The notes under the pieces were generated by a model. The model saw only the letters and a program-made list of their open reading frames with translations, did not search any database and was not told where the DNA came from. DNA of 32,881 nucleotides from Acidobacteria bacterium 13_1_20CM_3_53_8 (GTDB taxonomy: Bacteria > Acidobacteriota > Blastocatellia > Pyrinomonadales > Pyrinomonadaceae), in NCBI GenBank assembly GCA_001920415.1, contig MNJR01000147.1:1-32881 (forward strand), read 5' to 3'. The translations under genes and the position numbers were made by a program. Shown here one piece after another: positions 22,816 to 31,007 of this stretch (positions are counted from its first letter, which is position 1; every line of letters begins with the position of its first letter).

Positions 22816-24564
22816 ATGCTGCCTTGTATTCAAGAGTCTGATGACAGTCCCAACGCCGTGCAAAGGTTCGCCACACGGGTCGCAAGCGGGTTGGGATTTT
22901 TTGTTTCCTGCTTTGTGTTCCTCGGCTGGGCCACAGACATCGCGACCTTCAGGAACGTGCTTCCCGGCCAACCACAGATGGTTCCCAATACGGCGCTCGG
23001 CTTCATCCTCGCTAGTATTTCGTTATGGCTGTCGCGTGATGAAGGCACGACCCTTTGGGCGCGCCGCTGTGCGTCGGGCTGTGCAGTCGCGGTTGTTCTT
23101 GTGGGCATGTTAACGTTGAGCGAGTACCTGTGGAAGATAGACCTGAAAATAGACCTTCTCGTATTTCAAGACAAATTGAACGGCGGCGGCTCGTCCTTCC
23201 CCGGTCGCCCCAGCCCGCACACCGCATTCAACTTTCTACTCGTCGGCTCCGCCCTGCTGCTTCTCGCCGCGAGGTCAAGAACACTCTACAGGCTTATCCA
23301 ATTTCTTGCGCTCACGTCATTCTTGGTCGCTCTCCTGGCGCTGGTGGGCTATCTCTACGGCGTGACGTTCCTTTATGGGGTCACTGCCCAGACGGGCATG
23401 GCTTTGCACACGGCGCTGACGTTCATCGTCATCAGCATGGGACTACTTTTCGTGCGCCCGAGGCGTGGGTTGATGTCGGTCATCGCAAGTGATACGGCGG
23501 GCGGCCACATGGCCCGTCACCTGTTACCCGCCGCCACCATTATTCCAGTCTTGCTGGGCGGACTCATCGTTTCAGGCGTGCGTAAGGAGATTTACGACGC
23601 GCCTTTCGCCATGTCGCTCTGCGTGGTGGGAAGCATCATCATTCTGGGCGCGCTCATCTGGCGGAACGCGCACACGCTGCACCGTGCCGACCTGGGACGA
23701 GCGTGTGCCGAGAACGCTCTGCGCAGAGCGCACGACGAGTTAGAGGTGAGGATTAAAGACAGGACCGCCGAGCTGTCAAAAGTCAACGAAGCCTTGCAGG
23801 CAGAAGTGGCCGCACACAAAAAGGCAGAGGCGGCTCGCGCCCAACTGTTGCGGCGGCTCGTTACGGCACAGGAAGAGGAACGACGCCGCCTCTCACGCGA
23901 GCTTCACGACTCGCTGGGGCAGCACCTCAGCGCGCTGATGCTTCGTCTGAAGACAATAGAAACTTCCGGCAATGTGTCTCCTGCGCATGCACCAGCCAAC
24001 TTGCTTCAGGTCGAGGAAATCATCTCTCAACTGATGCGCGAGATACATAACCTCGCCTGGGAGCTGCGTCCTGCGGCGCTCGATGATCTCGGTCTTCATA
24101 CGGCACTCGCGAACTACGTGGAGAAATGGTCGGAACGCAGCCGTGTGACGGTTGACCTCCACACCAACATCCGTGACAAACGGCGGCTGCCGCCGGAGAT
24201 CGAAACCGCCATCTACCGGATAGTGCAGGAGGCTCTTAATAACGTTCTCAAGCACGCAGGGGCGCATGGTGTCAGCGTTATCCTCGAACGCCGTCGCGAT
24301 CAGGTGGTCGTGGTCGTCGAAGACGATGGCCAGGGATTTAATGTTGACGCAGCCATCTACGAACCGGAAAAAGAGCATGGCCTCGGCTTATTAGGGATGC
24401 AGGAGCGCGTCACGTTGGTGGGCGGGACGCTAGGCATTGAATCCAGAGTCGGCAGTGGCGCGACCATTGTCGCGCGCATCCCCGTACCTCAGGCGGAAGC
24501 GAAGGAGATTCTTTATGGATACCCTGCGTATCGTATTGGCCGACGATCACGTAGTTATGCGTGA
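22816..24564 (+). CDS. Membrane histidine kinase (NarX/HisKA_3 type)
   Basis: The 582-residue protein has about eight membrane helices in its first ~290 residues, followed by a coiled coil (about 295-345). Next are a HisKA_3 dimerisation domain with phospho-acceptor His364 in EEERRRLSRELHDSLGQH and an ATPase domain with the N box (EALNNVLKHAGA) and G boxes (VVEDDGQGF, GLGLLGMQERV). No periplasmic sensor is obvious, so the signal is probably membrane-borne. AAGG lies 8 nt before the ATG. Its 3' end overlaps the response regulator gene by 50 nt, so the two are a translationally linked pair. Confidence 0.93.
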   Translation: MLPCIQESDDSPNAVQRFATRVASGLGFFVSCFVFLGWATDIATFRNVLPGQPQMVPNTALGFILASISLWLSRDEGTTLWARRCASGCAVAVVLVGMLTLSEYLWKIDLKIDLLVFQDKLNGGGSSFPGRPSPHTAFNFLLVGSALLLLAARSRTLYRLIQFLALTSFLVALLALVGYLYGVTFLYGVTAQTGMALHTALTFIVISMGLLFVRPRRGLMSVIASDTAGGHMARHLLPAATIIPVLLGGLIVSGVRKEIYDAPFAMSLCVVGSIIILGALIWRNAHTLHRADLGRACAENALRRAHDELEVRIKDRTAELSKVNEALQAEVAAHKKAEAARAQLLRRLVTAQEEERRRLSRELHDSLGQHLSALMLRLKTIETSGNVSPAHAPANLLQVEEIISQLMREIHNLAWELRPAALDDLGLHTALANYVEKWSERSRVTVDLHTNIRDKRRLPPEIETAIYRIVQEALNNVLKHAGAHGVSVILERRRDQVVVVVEDDGQGFNVDAAIYEPEKEHGLGLLGMQERVTLVGGTLGIESRVGSGATIVARIPVPQAEAKEILYGYPAYRIGRRSRSYA

Positions 24565-25168
24565 GGGATTGAAGTCGCTGGTCAACGCACAGCCCGATAT
24601 GCAAGTCGTCGGCGAAGCCGACAATGGCCGCGCGGCTTTGGAAAGGGCGAAGGAGTTACAGCCCGATGTCGTCGTCATGGACATTTCGATGCCGGAGCTA
24701 AACGGCATACAAGCCACCGAGCGCCTAAGGGCCAGTTGTCCGAATGTGAAAGTGCTCGGGCTGACAGCGCACGAGGAAAAAGGATACCTGCGGCAGTTGC
24801 TCAAGGCGGGCGCATCCGGGTGCGTAGTGAAGCGGGTCGCGGTCGAGGAACTGGTCATGGCGCTTCGCATGGTCGCCGCAGGCGGAGTCTACTTTGACCC
24901 GTCGGTGGTTGAAGAGGTGATTTGCGGCTACACGGGGAAGCGAAAGCCCAGAGGCGTGCCACAGCGCAGCGACCTCACAGAGCGCGAAGAAGAAGTCCTG
25001 CGCTTCGTAGCGTGGGGTTACACCAATAAAGAGGTAGCAAACTACCTGCGTATCAGTGTGAGGACGGTCGAGACGCATAAGGTGAACTTGATGGAGAAAC
25101 TCGATTTCAAAAGCCGCACCGACATCGTGCGCTACGCCCTGCGCCAGGGTTGGCTGCGCGACAGCTAG
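24515..25168 (+). CDS. NarL/FixJ-type response regulator
   Basis: The ATG at 24515 is chosen because GGAG lies 8 nt upstream and homology begins there (MDTLRIVLADDH). The 217-residue protein has a receiver with acidic Asp10/Asp11, phospho-acceptor Asp56 (VVVMDISMPELNG) and a Lys near 110. Its C-terminal LuxR-type helix-turn-helix reads LTEREEEVLRFVAWGYTNKEVANYLRISVRTVETHKVNLMEKL. It overlaps the kinase gene and is its obvious partner. A 13-bp palindrome follows 12 nt after its stop, in the promoter region of the Oar-like gene, and may be a target. Confidence 0.96.
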   Translation: MDTLRIVLADDHVVMREGLKSLVNAQPDMQVVGEADNGRAALERAKELQPDVVVMDISMPELNGIQATERLRASCPNVKVLGLTAHEEKGYLRQLLKAGASGCVVKRVAVEELVMALRMVAAGGVYFDPSVVEEVICGYTGKRKPRGVPQRSDLTEREEEVLRFVAWGYTNKEVANYLRISVRTVETHKVNLMEKLDFKSRTDIVRYALRQGWLRDS

Positions 25169-25180
25169 AAATGTAGTAAT

Positions 25181-25193
25181 GAGGTCAGACCTC
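25181..25193. promoter_or_regulatory. 13-bp palindrome upstream of the Oar-like gene
   Basis: GAGGTC-A-GACCTC is a perfect inverted repeat 131 nt before the next ATG. It could be an operator, for example for the adjacent LuxR-type regulator. No T run follows, so it is not a typical terminator. Confidence 0.45.
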
Positions 25194-25323
25194 TTCTGGC
25201 CTAGCGAGACCGTAACACATTTCAACTGCCACCTTGATTGCGTGATGCGTTGCTCCAACGCAGTTAGGGTTGCTGAAATCATTGTTTGAGGGCCGCTTTG
25301 CTCTCTTTGCCTGGAGGTGACTT

Positions 25324-28300
25324 ATGTCCAAGCTCGCTCGGCTTTCCTTCCTATGTTTTCTATTATCGTTTGCGGCGTTGCCCGTTTTGGGCCAGAGCAA
25401 TTACGCGTCCCTGAGCGGCACCGTTTTTGATCCGCAGCGTCAAGCTATTCCGGGCGCGACCGTGCAGATAACGTCTGTGAACACGCAAGCGGCACGTCAA
25501 GTTCAAAGCAACGATCAGGGAGCGTTTCAATTTACAGGTCTGCTACCGGGCGAATACAAGCTGTCCGTGCAAGCTCAGGGCTTTGCATTGTTGACCCAGA
25601 CCGTAAACCTTGAGGTCGGCCAGCAGATGACGCTTGACGTAGACCTCCCACTCGCCTCCATCAGCGGCAACGTGGAAATTACGAGTCAGGAGGCGGTGCT
25701 GCGGACTACGGACGCGGGCGTTGGCGAGATTGTCGAAAGAAAGTCCGTTAACGATCTACCTCTCAACGGGCGCATGCTGATAGACCTAGTGCTCACGGTG
25801 CCGGGATCCCATGAGAGTCATGGCGCACAGGCGGGTAACATGAGTCCCTTATACTGGCGTCCCGGCCAACGTTCGGCAGTGAGCATCGGCGGCAATCGGC
25901 CAAACGCGAACTATTTCCTCCTAGACGGTGCTACGGACACCGATCCCACGTTCAATACTCTCAACCTGAGTCCAGCGCCAGACGCGGTGCAGGAATTCAA
26001 GGTCCAGACCGGTAGCTATTCTGCCGAGATGGGTGGTGCTGGCGGCGGGCAAATCAACATCGTGACGCGAACCGGCACGAACGAGTTCCACGGAACCGTC
26101 TACGAATTTCTGCGCAATGGCGCGCTCGACGCACGCACTTTCAACCAGATGGACGAGTCTGCGAATTTTCTGGTGCGAAACAATTTTGGCGGCTCGTTCG
26201 GCGGTCCAATCGTCCACAACAAGAGCTTTTTCTTCGTCAATTACGAGGGACTGCGGCTCGTACAGGCCCAGATGATGATTGACACCGTGCCCACGGCTGA
26301 AGAGGTCAACGGCGATTTCAGCATGAGCGGCACGACCATTTACAACCCGTTCAGCTCGCACTCAAACCCGAACTTCGACCCAACGAAACCCATCAGCCCG
26401 AGCAATCCGCAGATCATTCGTGATCCTTTCCCCAACAACATGATTCCGTCGAATCTCATCAATCCTGCGGCAAGACTATTCCTTCAGAAGTATGTGCCCC
26501 GTCCTAATATGGATATGGGAATGAATGGCTGCGGCATGACGATGATGGGCATCCCAACGGTCGTCGGCGCGGGCGTGGATTGTAATAATTATCTGGACGT
26601 GCGCAAGGCGCGTCAGTCCACCAATCAAGGGATGTTCCGCTTTGATCAAATGTTTAGTCGCGGCGACACCCTGTTTGTGCGTTACTCGTTCGGAACCGAA
26701 AATGGTTTCACACCGCAGAACCTGCCGGGGTTCGGTGCTCTTAATGACAATCTCGCCCAGAACGGTACTATCGGATACACTCGCATCATCAGTCCCCGTA
26801 TAGTGAATATGGCATCCATCACTATCTCGCGGCTCGCTATGCACCGGTCGTCGGAGAACAGCGAAAGCAATGACATTGTGTCCGAGCTTGGGATTCAGGG
26901 TGTCGGCTTCGGCGGGCGCGGCGCATTCGGAGCGCCGTATTTCAACGTTCAGGGCTACTCGCCAATGGGCGACGCCTACATTGCCACGCCTATGCGCGCC
27001 TGGGACACGATTCTAGAAGCGCGCGACACGTTGAGTTGGCAGACGGGTCGTCACAGTTTCAAGTTCGGTGGCAGTTATCGCCGCTACATTTGGCCTATGT
27101 GGGGCTTCTTCCAGAATCGCGGCTATTACCAGTTCACAAACGGATTCACGACTCAAACCGCCACGAACGACGGCACGGGTTCAGCGCTTGCCAGTTTCCT
27201 GCTCGGCTTACCGGCGGTGAAGCAACGCCAGGCGGGCATTCCGCAAATGCAACTGCGCCAGTGGTACGCCGACGCATTTGTGCAGGACAGCTTCCAGCTC
27301 ACTCATAACACGACGATCCAAATCGGGTTGCGATATGAATACATGAGTCCGCTTGTTGACATCCGCTACGCTAACACGAATCTGGTTTTCGAGAATGGGA
27401 AGCCTTTTGTTTTTGTCGGCGGACAGCAGGGGTTTCCCGCTGGCTTGATGAAGGCGAACAAGCTTAACTTCGCCCCGCGCTTTGGCATTTCACAGAACGT
27501 TCCGCGCTACGGCATCGTGCTTCATGCGGCCTTCGGCATTTTCTACACCCCTGTAGACATGAACACCTGGTGCAACCAGCGCCACAACGTTCCCTATGTC
27601 TTCCCGGAAACCCAGCAGAGCGATAACTTCACTCCCGCCGCAGGCATCGTCGCTTCACGCTTTAACTTCGGGCAGCCGGTGCTCGGGCAGACGACCGTCA
27701 GTTTCGCTGCCTTCGACCTCAACGCGCCTCCGCAGTACATAGAGCAATGGAGCTTTTCGGTCGAGAAAAGCCTCGGCTCCGAGACCACGCTTGAGTTAGG
27801 CTATCTAGGGTCGCATGGCGTTCATCTACAGCGTTCTCGTCTCATCAACAACGCGCTTCCTGGGCCGGGGGCTATTGGCCCGCGCCGTCCGTTCACGACG
27901 CTCAGCTTTTTGCCGGGCATGACTCTGCCGGAAAACATCACTATCGCAAACACGACGTTCCCAGTCAGCGGTATCAACCTACTTGAGAACACGGCGCAAA
28001 GCTGGTATGACGCCGGATACGTCAATGTCCGCAGGCGCTTTGCGCGCGGCTTGACCTTTCTGGCTAACTATACCTTCGCCAAGAATCTGAGCGATGCGCC
28101 GGACTTTCGCTCGCCAATGTTCGAGTCCGGCATCCCGCAGAACAACAACAACCTTTCCCTTGAAAAAGGGCCAGCTTGCGACATTCGCCACCGCTTCGCC
28201 TTTAGCGCGGTCTACGACCTACCAGCCATCGGCGCATCTGGACTGGTGAACACGCTCACGCGAGGCTGGCACATAGCGCTCCTCTTTCAGGCACAGAGCG

Positions 28301-28716
28301 GATTCCCCTTCACCATTTCTGTTTTCGGCGACACCGCCAATGCCGGAACTTTGCTGGGCGAGAACCCGATCCGCGCCAACTATACGGGCCAGCCGGTGTT
28401 CGGCCCCGGCACGGGCACGGCAGAGAGATGGTTCAACCCTGCAGCTTTTTCCACGCCTTCGGCATTTACTTTCGGAAACGTGGGGCGCAACACGGTGTAT
28501 GGCCCGGGACGGCAAACGCTTGACCTAGCTTTGTACCGCGAGTTTGCTCTAACGGAAAGGGTACGATTCCAGCTTCGTGGGGAGTTTTTCAACGCGCTCA
28601 ACCACACAAATCTTGGCATGCCCAATCGCTTCGTGAACACACCACAGTTTGGCACCATCACGGAAGCGGCAACGCCGGGCCGGGAAGTCCAACTTGGGAT
28701 GCGGCTTTCGTTCTAA
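25324..28716 (+). CDS. Oar-like TonB-dependent outer-membrane protein with N-terminal carboxypeptidase-regulatory domain
   Basis: The 1130-residue protein has a signal peptide (1-23, PVLGQ end) and a carboxypeptidase-regulatory-like domain (about 27-110: SGTVFDPQRQAIPGATVQIT...GAFQFTGLLPGEYKLSVQAQGF). A plug domain follows (about 120-250: NDLPLNGRMLIDLVLTVPG, then YFLLDGATDTDP), then a large beta-barrel ending in GMRLSF with a terminal Phe. This layout is characteristic of the expanded Acidobacteriota family. A short Met/Cys-rich stretch lies at 396-408. GGAGGTGA precedes the ATG. The ligand is unknown; carbohydrates, peptides or metal complexes are possible. Confidence 0.93.
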   Translation: MSKLARLSFLCFLLSFAALPVLGQSNYASLSGTVFDPQRQAIPGATVQITSVNTQAARQVQSNDQGAFQFTGLLPGEYKLSVQAQGFALLTQTVNLEVGQQMTLDVDLPLASISGNVEITSQEAVLRTTDAGVGEIVERKSVNDLPLNGRMLIDLVLTVPGSHESHGAQAGNMSPLYWRPGQRSAVSIGGNRPNANYFLLDGATDTDPTFNTLNLSPAPDAVQEFKVQTGSYSAEMGGAGGGQINIVTRTGTNEFHGTVYEFLRNGALDARTFNQMDESANFLVRNNFGGSFGGPIVHNKSFFFVNYEGLRLVQAQMMIDTVPTAEEVNGDFSMSGTTIYNPFSSHSNPNFDPTKPISPSNPQIIRDPFPNNMIPSNLINPAARLFLQKYVPRPNMDMGMNGCGMTMMGIPTVVGAGVDCNNYLDVRKARQSTNQGMFRFDQMFSRGDTLFVRYSFGTENGFTPQNLPGFGALNDNLAQNGTIGYTRIISPRIVNMASITISRLAMHRSSENSESNDIVSELGIQGVGFGGRGAFGAPYFNVQGYSPMGDAYIATPMRAWDTILEARDTLSWQTGRHSFKFGGSYRRYIWPMWGFFQNRGYYQFTNGFTTQTATNDGTGSALASFLLGLPAVKQRQAGIPQMQLRQWYADAFVQDSFQLTHNTTIQIGLRYEYMSPLVDIRYANTNLVFENGKPFVFVGGQQGFPAGLMKANKLNFAPRFGISQNVPRYGIVLHAAFGIFYTPVDMNTWCNQRHNVPYVFPETQQSDNFTPAAGIVASRFNFGQPVLGQTTVSFAAFDLNAPPQYIEQWSFSVEKSLGSETTLELGYLGSHGVHLQRSRLINNALPGPGAIGPRRPFTTLSFLPGMTLPENITIANTTFPVSGINLLENTAQSWYDAGYVNVRRRFARGLTFLANYTFAKNLSDAPDFRSPMFESGIPQNNNNLSLEKGPACDIRHRFAFSAVYDLPAIGASGLVNTLTRGWHIALLFQAQSGFPFTISVFGDTANAGTLLGENPIRANYTGQPVFGPGTGTAERWFNPAAFSTPSAFTFGNVGRNTVYGPGRQTLDLALYREFALTERVRFQLRGEFFNALNHTNLGMPNRFVNTPQFGTITEAATPGREVQLGMRLSF

Positions 28717-28868
28717 ATGGAGAAGCTCGTTTCACGGGCCTGCGGCCCAACGCCCGAACGCCGAGTCATTTATCAGGGCCTCTCGGTTTCATCTCTTTGG
28801 TCAATTAAAAGGCGGATACATTTCCGCGCAACAGACTGAGCGTGACAAACGCCCAGAGGAGAATAACC

Positions 28869-29321
28869 ATGAAAAGAGTCTTAAGCATACTGGCTATGAC
28901 GGCACTTCTCGCTTTAAGTCAGAGCGGCGGCAGCGCGTTAGCGCAGAACAATGATGAAGCCGCTTTGAACCAACTGGTGCACGAATTGGCGGACGCCATC
29001 GTCAAAAGAGATTTCACGAAGCTCAATGCGCTTCGTGAAGACTTCACAGGAAACGCCCAGGGCAGAGCCTTCAACAAAAGGATGCTTCAGGCAGCGCTCC
29101 AATCAGGGGAAATGCAAGTAGCATCTTGGGAAATTTTCGATGTGAAGGTCAAATTCACGAGCAAGAGGACAGCCATAGTGACTGGCCGCAGCAGGCTGAC
29201 CGACGCAAAGTATCAGGGCCTAAATTTCAGCGGCGAGTGGGAATGGACTGACAACTTCTTGAAGCAGCGGGACGGAAACTGGCGGCTCATCTCCTCACGG
29301 TCTAGGATTATCAATAGATAG
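28869..29321 (+). CDS. Secreted NTF2-like (SnoaL/DUF4440-type) protein
   Basis: From the ATG at 28869 the protein has 150 residues, with GGAG 9 nt upstream; an earlier ATG at 28842 adds nine residues before the signal peptide. The signal peptide (about 1-26) ends SALAQ. The rest follows the NTF2-like pattern: LNQLVHELADAIVKRDFTKLNALREDF, then VKVKFTSKRTAIVTGRSRLTDAKYQG, then WTDNFLKQRDGNWRLISSRSR. Such folds bind small hydrophobic molecules or act as isomerases or cyclases, though many have no known function. It lies between the Oar-like gene and the polyketide-like genes. Its export argues against a direct part in cytoplasmic chain assembly. Confidence 0.85.
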   Translation: MKRVLSILAMTALLALSQSGGSALAQNNDEAALNQLVHELADAIVKRDFTKLNALREDFTGNAQGRAFNKRMLQAALQSGEMQVASWEIFDVKVKFTSKRTAIVTGRSRLTDAKYQGLNFSGEWEWTDNFLKQRDGNWRLISSRSRIINR

Positions 29322-29549
29322 ACCATAGAGAGACACACATCACAGTCTAGATGGCACGCAAACGATGCGCGGGCGTCGCTCTCTACGGGTCTGCCATGGC
29401 CACCCCTGTAACATCTTCTTTCTCTCCGTAAATTCCCTTAGAAGCTTTGCACTTTTTCACGATAGAAATTCCTTCACGCGGGCTTTATTTTCTCTGTTTA
29501 AGAATTGATCTTCAAGGTCAGTGGTTGACCGCAGTTGAAAAGTTTGCGC

Positions 29550-29566
29550 TTCCGCCTCCGGCGGAA
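29550..29566 (+). promoter_or_regulatory. GC-rich hairpin in the leader of the ACP/ketosynthase operon
   Basis: ttccgcc and ggcggaa (7 bp) enclose a 3-nt loop, 27 nt before the ACP start codon. It may shield or space the ribosome-binding site. The rest of 29322-29593 shows no gene or clear promoter. Confidence 0.45.
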
Positions 29567-29593
29567 ACATTGAAACAGAGGAGGCGCTCGACG

Positions 29594-29780
29594 ATGAGTG
29601 TGGAAGAGATCAGAGCCACGATCAAAGAATCAATCGCCAACATCGCTAATCTTGAGTTGGTGGACATTACGGATCACGCCTCTTACAAGGATGACCTAAA
29701 GCTTGATTCGCTCACCATCCTTGAGATCGCTGTGTCCGCCGAATTTTGTGCAGCAGTACCTTCTAGTGGAAGCGGCCTAG
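29594..29780 (+). pseudogene. Acyl carrier protein gene with an internal out-of-frame deletion
   Basis: GGAGG precedes the ATG. The first ~50 residues are a normal ACP N-terminus: MSVEEIRATIKESIANIANL, then DDLKLDSLTILEIAVSAE with the phosphopantetheine Ser in DSL. Helix III is then missing. In the +1 frame the sequence continues NFVQQYLLVEAA and a TAG at 29778-29780, which looks like a genuine ACP C-terminus and lies 2 nt before the ketosynthase ATG. About 20-25 codons appear lost with a frame change, so the ACP start now reads in frame into the ketosynthase (29594-31003, 469 residues). It is either a real deletion or a sequence/assembly error. Confidence 0.72.
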
Positions 29781-29782
29781 AG

Positions 29783-31003
29783 ATGCGCAGACGTGTAGCG
29801 GTAACAGGCATTGGAGTGGTGACGTCCGTCGGCACGGGGCGCGAGCAGTTCTGGGAAAGCATGCTCGCCGGGCGATGTGGCGTCAGCCCCGTGGAGTGCT
29901 TTGACACGAGCAGCTACAGCGTGCACCGGGGGGCCGAGGTGAAAGAGTTCTGCGCCAAAAAGTTTGTTCTGAAACTCGACGCGGCTCAACTGGGACGCGC
30001 GTCACAATTTGCGGTTGCGGCGGCGCGACTGGCTCTTGAAGATGCACGTGTGCGGATTGACTCGCTCGACCCCGGACGGGTAGGGGTATCGCTTGGGACA
30101 ACCTCGGGCGAGCCGCAAGAGATCGAGCGATTCGATGACTCTTACATGAGCAGGGAGCTAAATAAGGTTGGAGCGGAGTTCATCGCGCGTTACCCGTGCC
30201 ACATGATCTCAGCGCACGTTGCCAGTGAGCTGAACTTTTCTGGCATCAACATGATGATACCGACTGCTTGCGCCGCAGGTAACTACGCCATTGCTTACGC
30301 CTTCGATACGTTACGCGCAGGCCGAGCCGATCTCATGCTGGCCGGTGGGTCTGACGCCTTTTCGCGCATCACCTACACGGGTTTCGCACGCCTCGGTGCC
30401 ATCGCACCGGAGATTTGCCAGCCGTTTGACCGCCATCGCAAAGGTATGATTCCGGGCGAGGGCGCAAGCGTGCTGGTGCTTGAGCCTCTGGAGAGGGCAG
30501 TCGAACGTGGCGCGCGTATTTATGCGGAGGTGACGGGGTACGGTCTTTCCTGCGACGCGCACCACATGACGGCGGCACACCCCACGGGAGACGGCGCGGC
30601 GCGAGCCATGCAGCAGGCGCTTGCGGAGAGCGGCATCAGACCCGAGGATGTTAGCTACATCAGCGCACACGGCACGGGAACGCCGACCAATGACCGCCTT
30701 GAAACCGTTGCCGTCAAGCGCGTCTTTCAGGAAACGGCATATAGTATCCCCATCAGCTCGGTCAAATCCATGCTCGGTCATACGATGGGCGCGGCCTCTG
30801 CCATCGAAGCCGCAGTCTGTGCGCTCTCCGTCTTCAACGACCGGATTCCTCCAACCATCAACTTTGAAGAGCCTGACCCCGATTGCGATCTCGATTATGT
30901 CCCCAACTACGCGCGCGAGCACAGGGTTAATGTGGCGATGAACAATGCTTACGCGTTCGGAGGCAACAACGCCTCGCTCGTCCTCAAGAAATGTGAGGTT
31001 TAG
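29783..31003 (+). CDS. Beta-ketoacyl synthase (KS-alpha, FabF-like) with intact catalytic triad
   Basis: This condensing enzyme joins malonyl-ACP units to an acyl chain. From the ATG at 29783 it has 406 residues, normal for FabF/KS-alpha, and starts MRRRVAVTGIGVVTS. The catalytic residues are Cys163 (PTACAAGNYAI), His296 (SAHGTGTPTND) and His333 (KSMLGHTMGAAS). An upstream in-frame ATG at 29594 would fuse a truncated ACP to it. It is followed after 4 nt by a second, inactive ketosynthase, the KS/CLF arrangement of type II polyketide and aryl-polyene-like systems. Genes beyond the window are needed to define the product. Confidence 0.92.
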   Translation: MRRRVAVTGIGVVTSVGTGREQFWESMLAGRCGVSPVECFDTSSYSVHRGAEVKEFCAKKFVLKLDAAQLGRASQFAVAAARLALEDARVRIDSLDPGRVGVSLGTTSGEPQEIERFDDSYMSRELNKVGAEFIARYPCHMISAHVASELNFSGINMMIPTACAAGNYAIAYAFDTLRAGRADLMLAGGSDAFSRITYTGFARLGAIAPEICQPFDRHRKGMIPGEGASVLVLEPLERAVERGARIYAEVTGYGLSCDAHHMTAAHPTGDGAARAMQQALAESGIRPEDVSYISAHGTGTPTNDRLETVAVKRVFQETAYSIPISSVKSMLGHTMGAASAIEAAVCALSVFNDRIPPTINFEEPDPDCDLDYVPNYAREHRVNVAMNNAYAFGGNNASLVLKKCEV

Positions 31004-31007
31004 ATAG

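Noticed and set aside
25220-25260. TTGC motifs before the Oar-like gene as possible -12 elements
   Set aside because: None has GG at the -24 position.
28736-28748. GGGCC-tgc-GGCCC hairpin behind the Oar-like gene as a terminator
   Set aside because: The stem is only 5 bp and no T run follows.
29352-29368. TGGCACG followed by TGC upstream of the ACP/ketosynthase genes, resembling a sigma-54 promoter
   Set aside because: The GC falls 2 nt too far from the GG. Spacing of -24 and -12 is strict, and no 14-bp palindrome lies 126 bp upstream.
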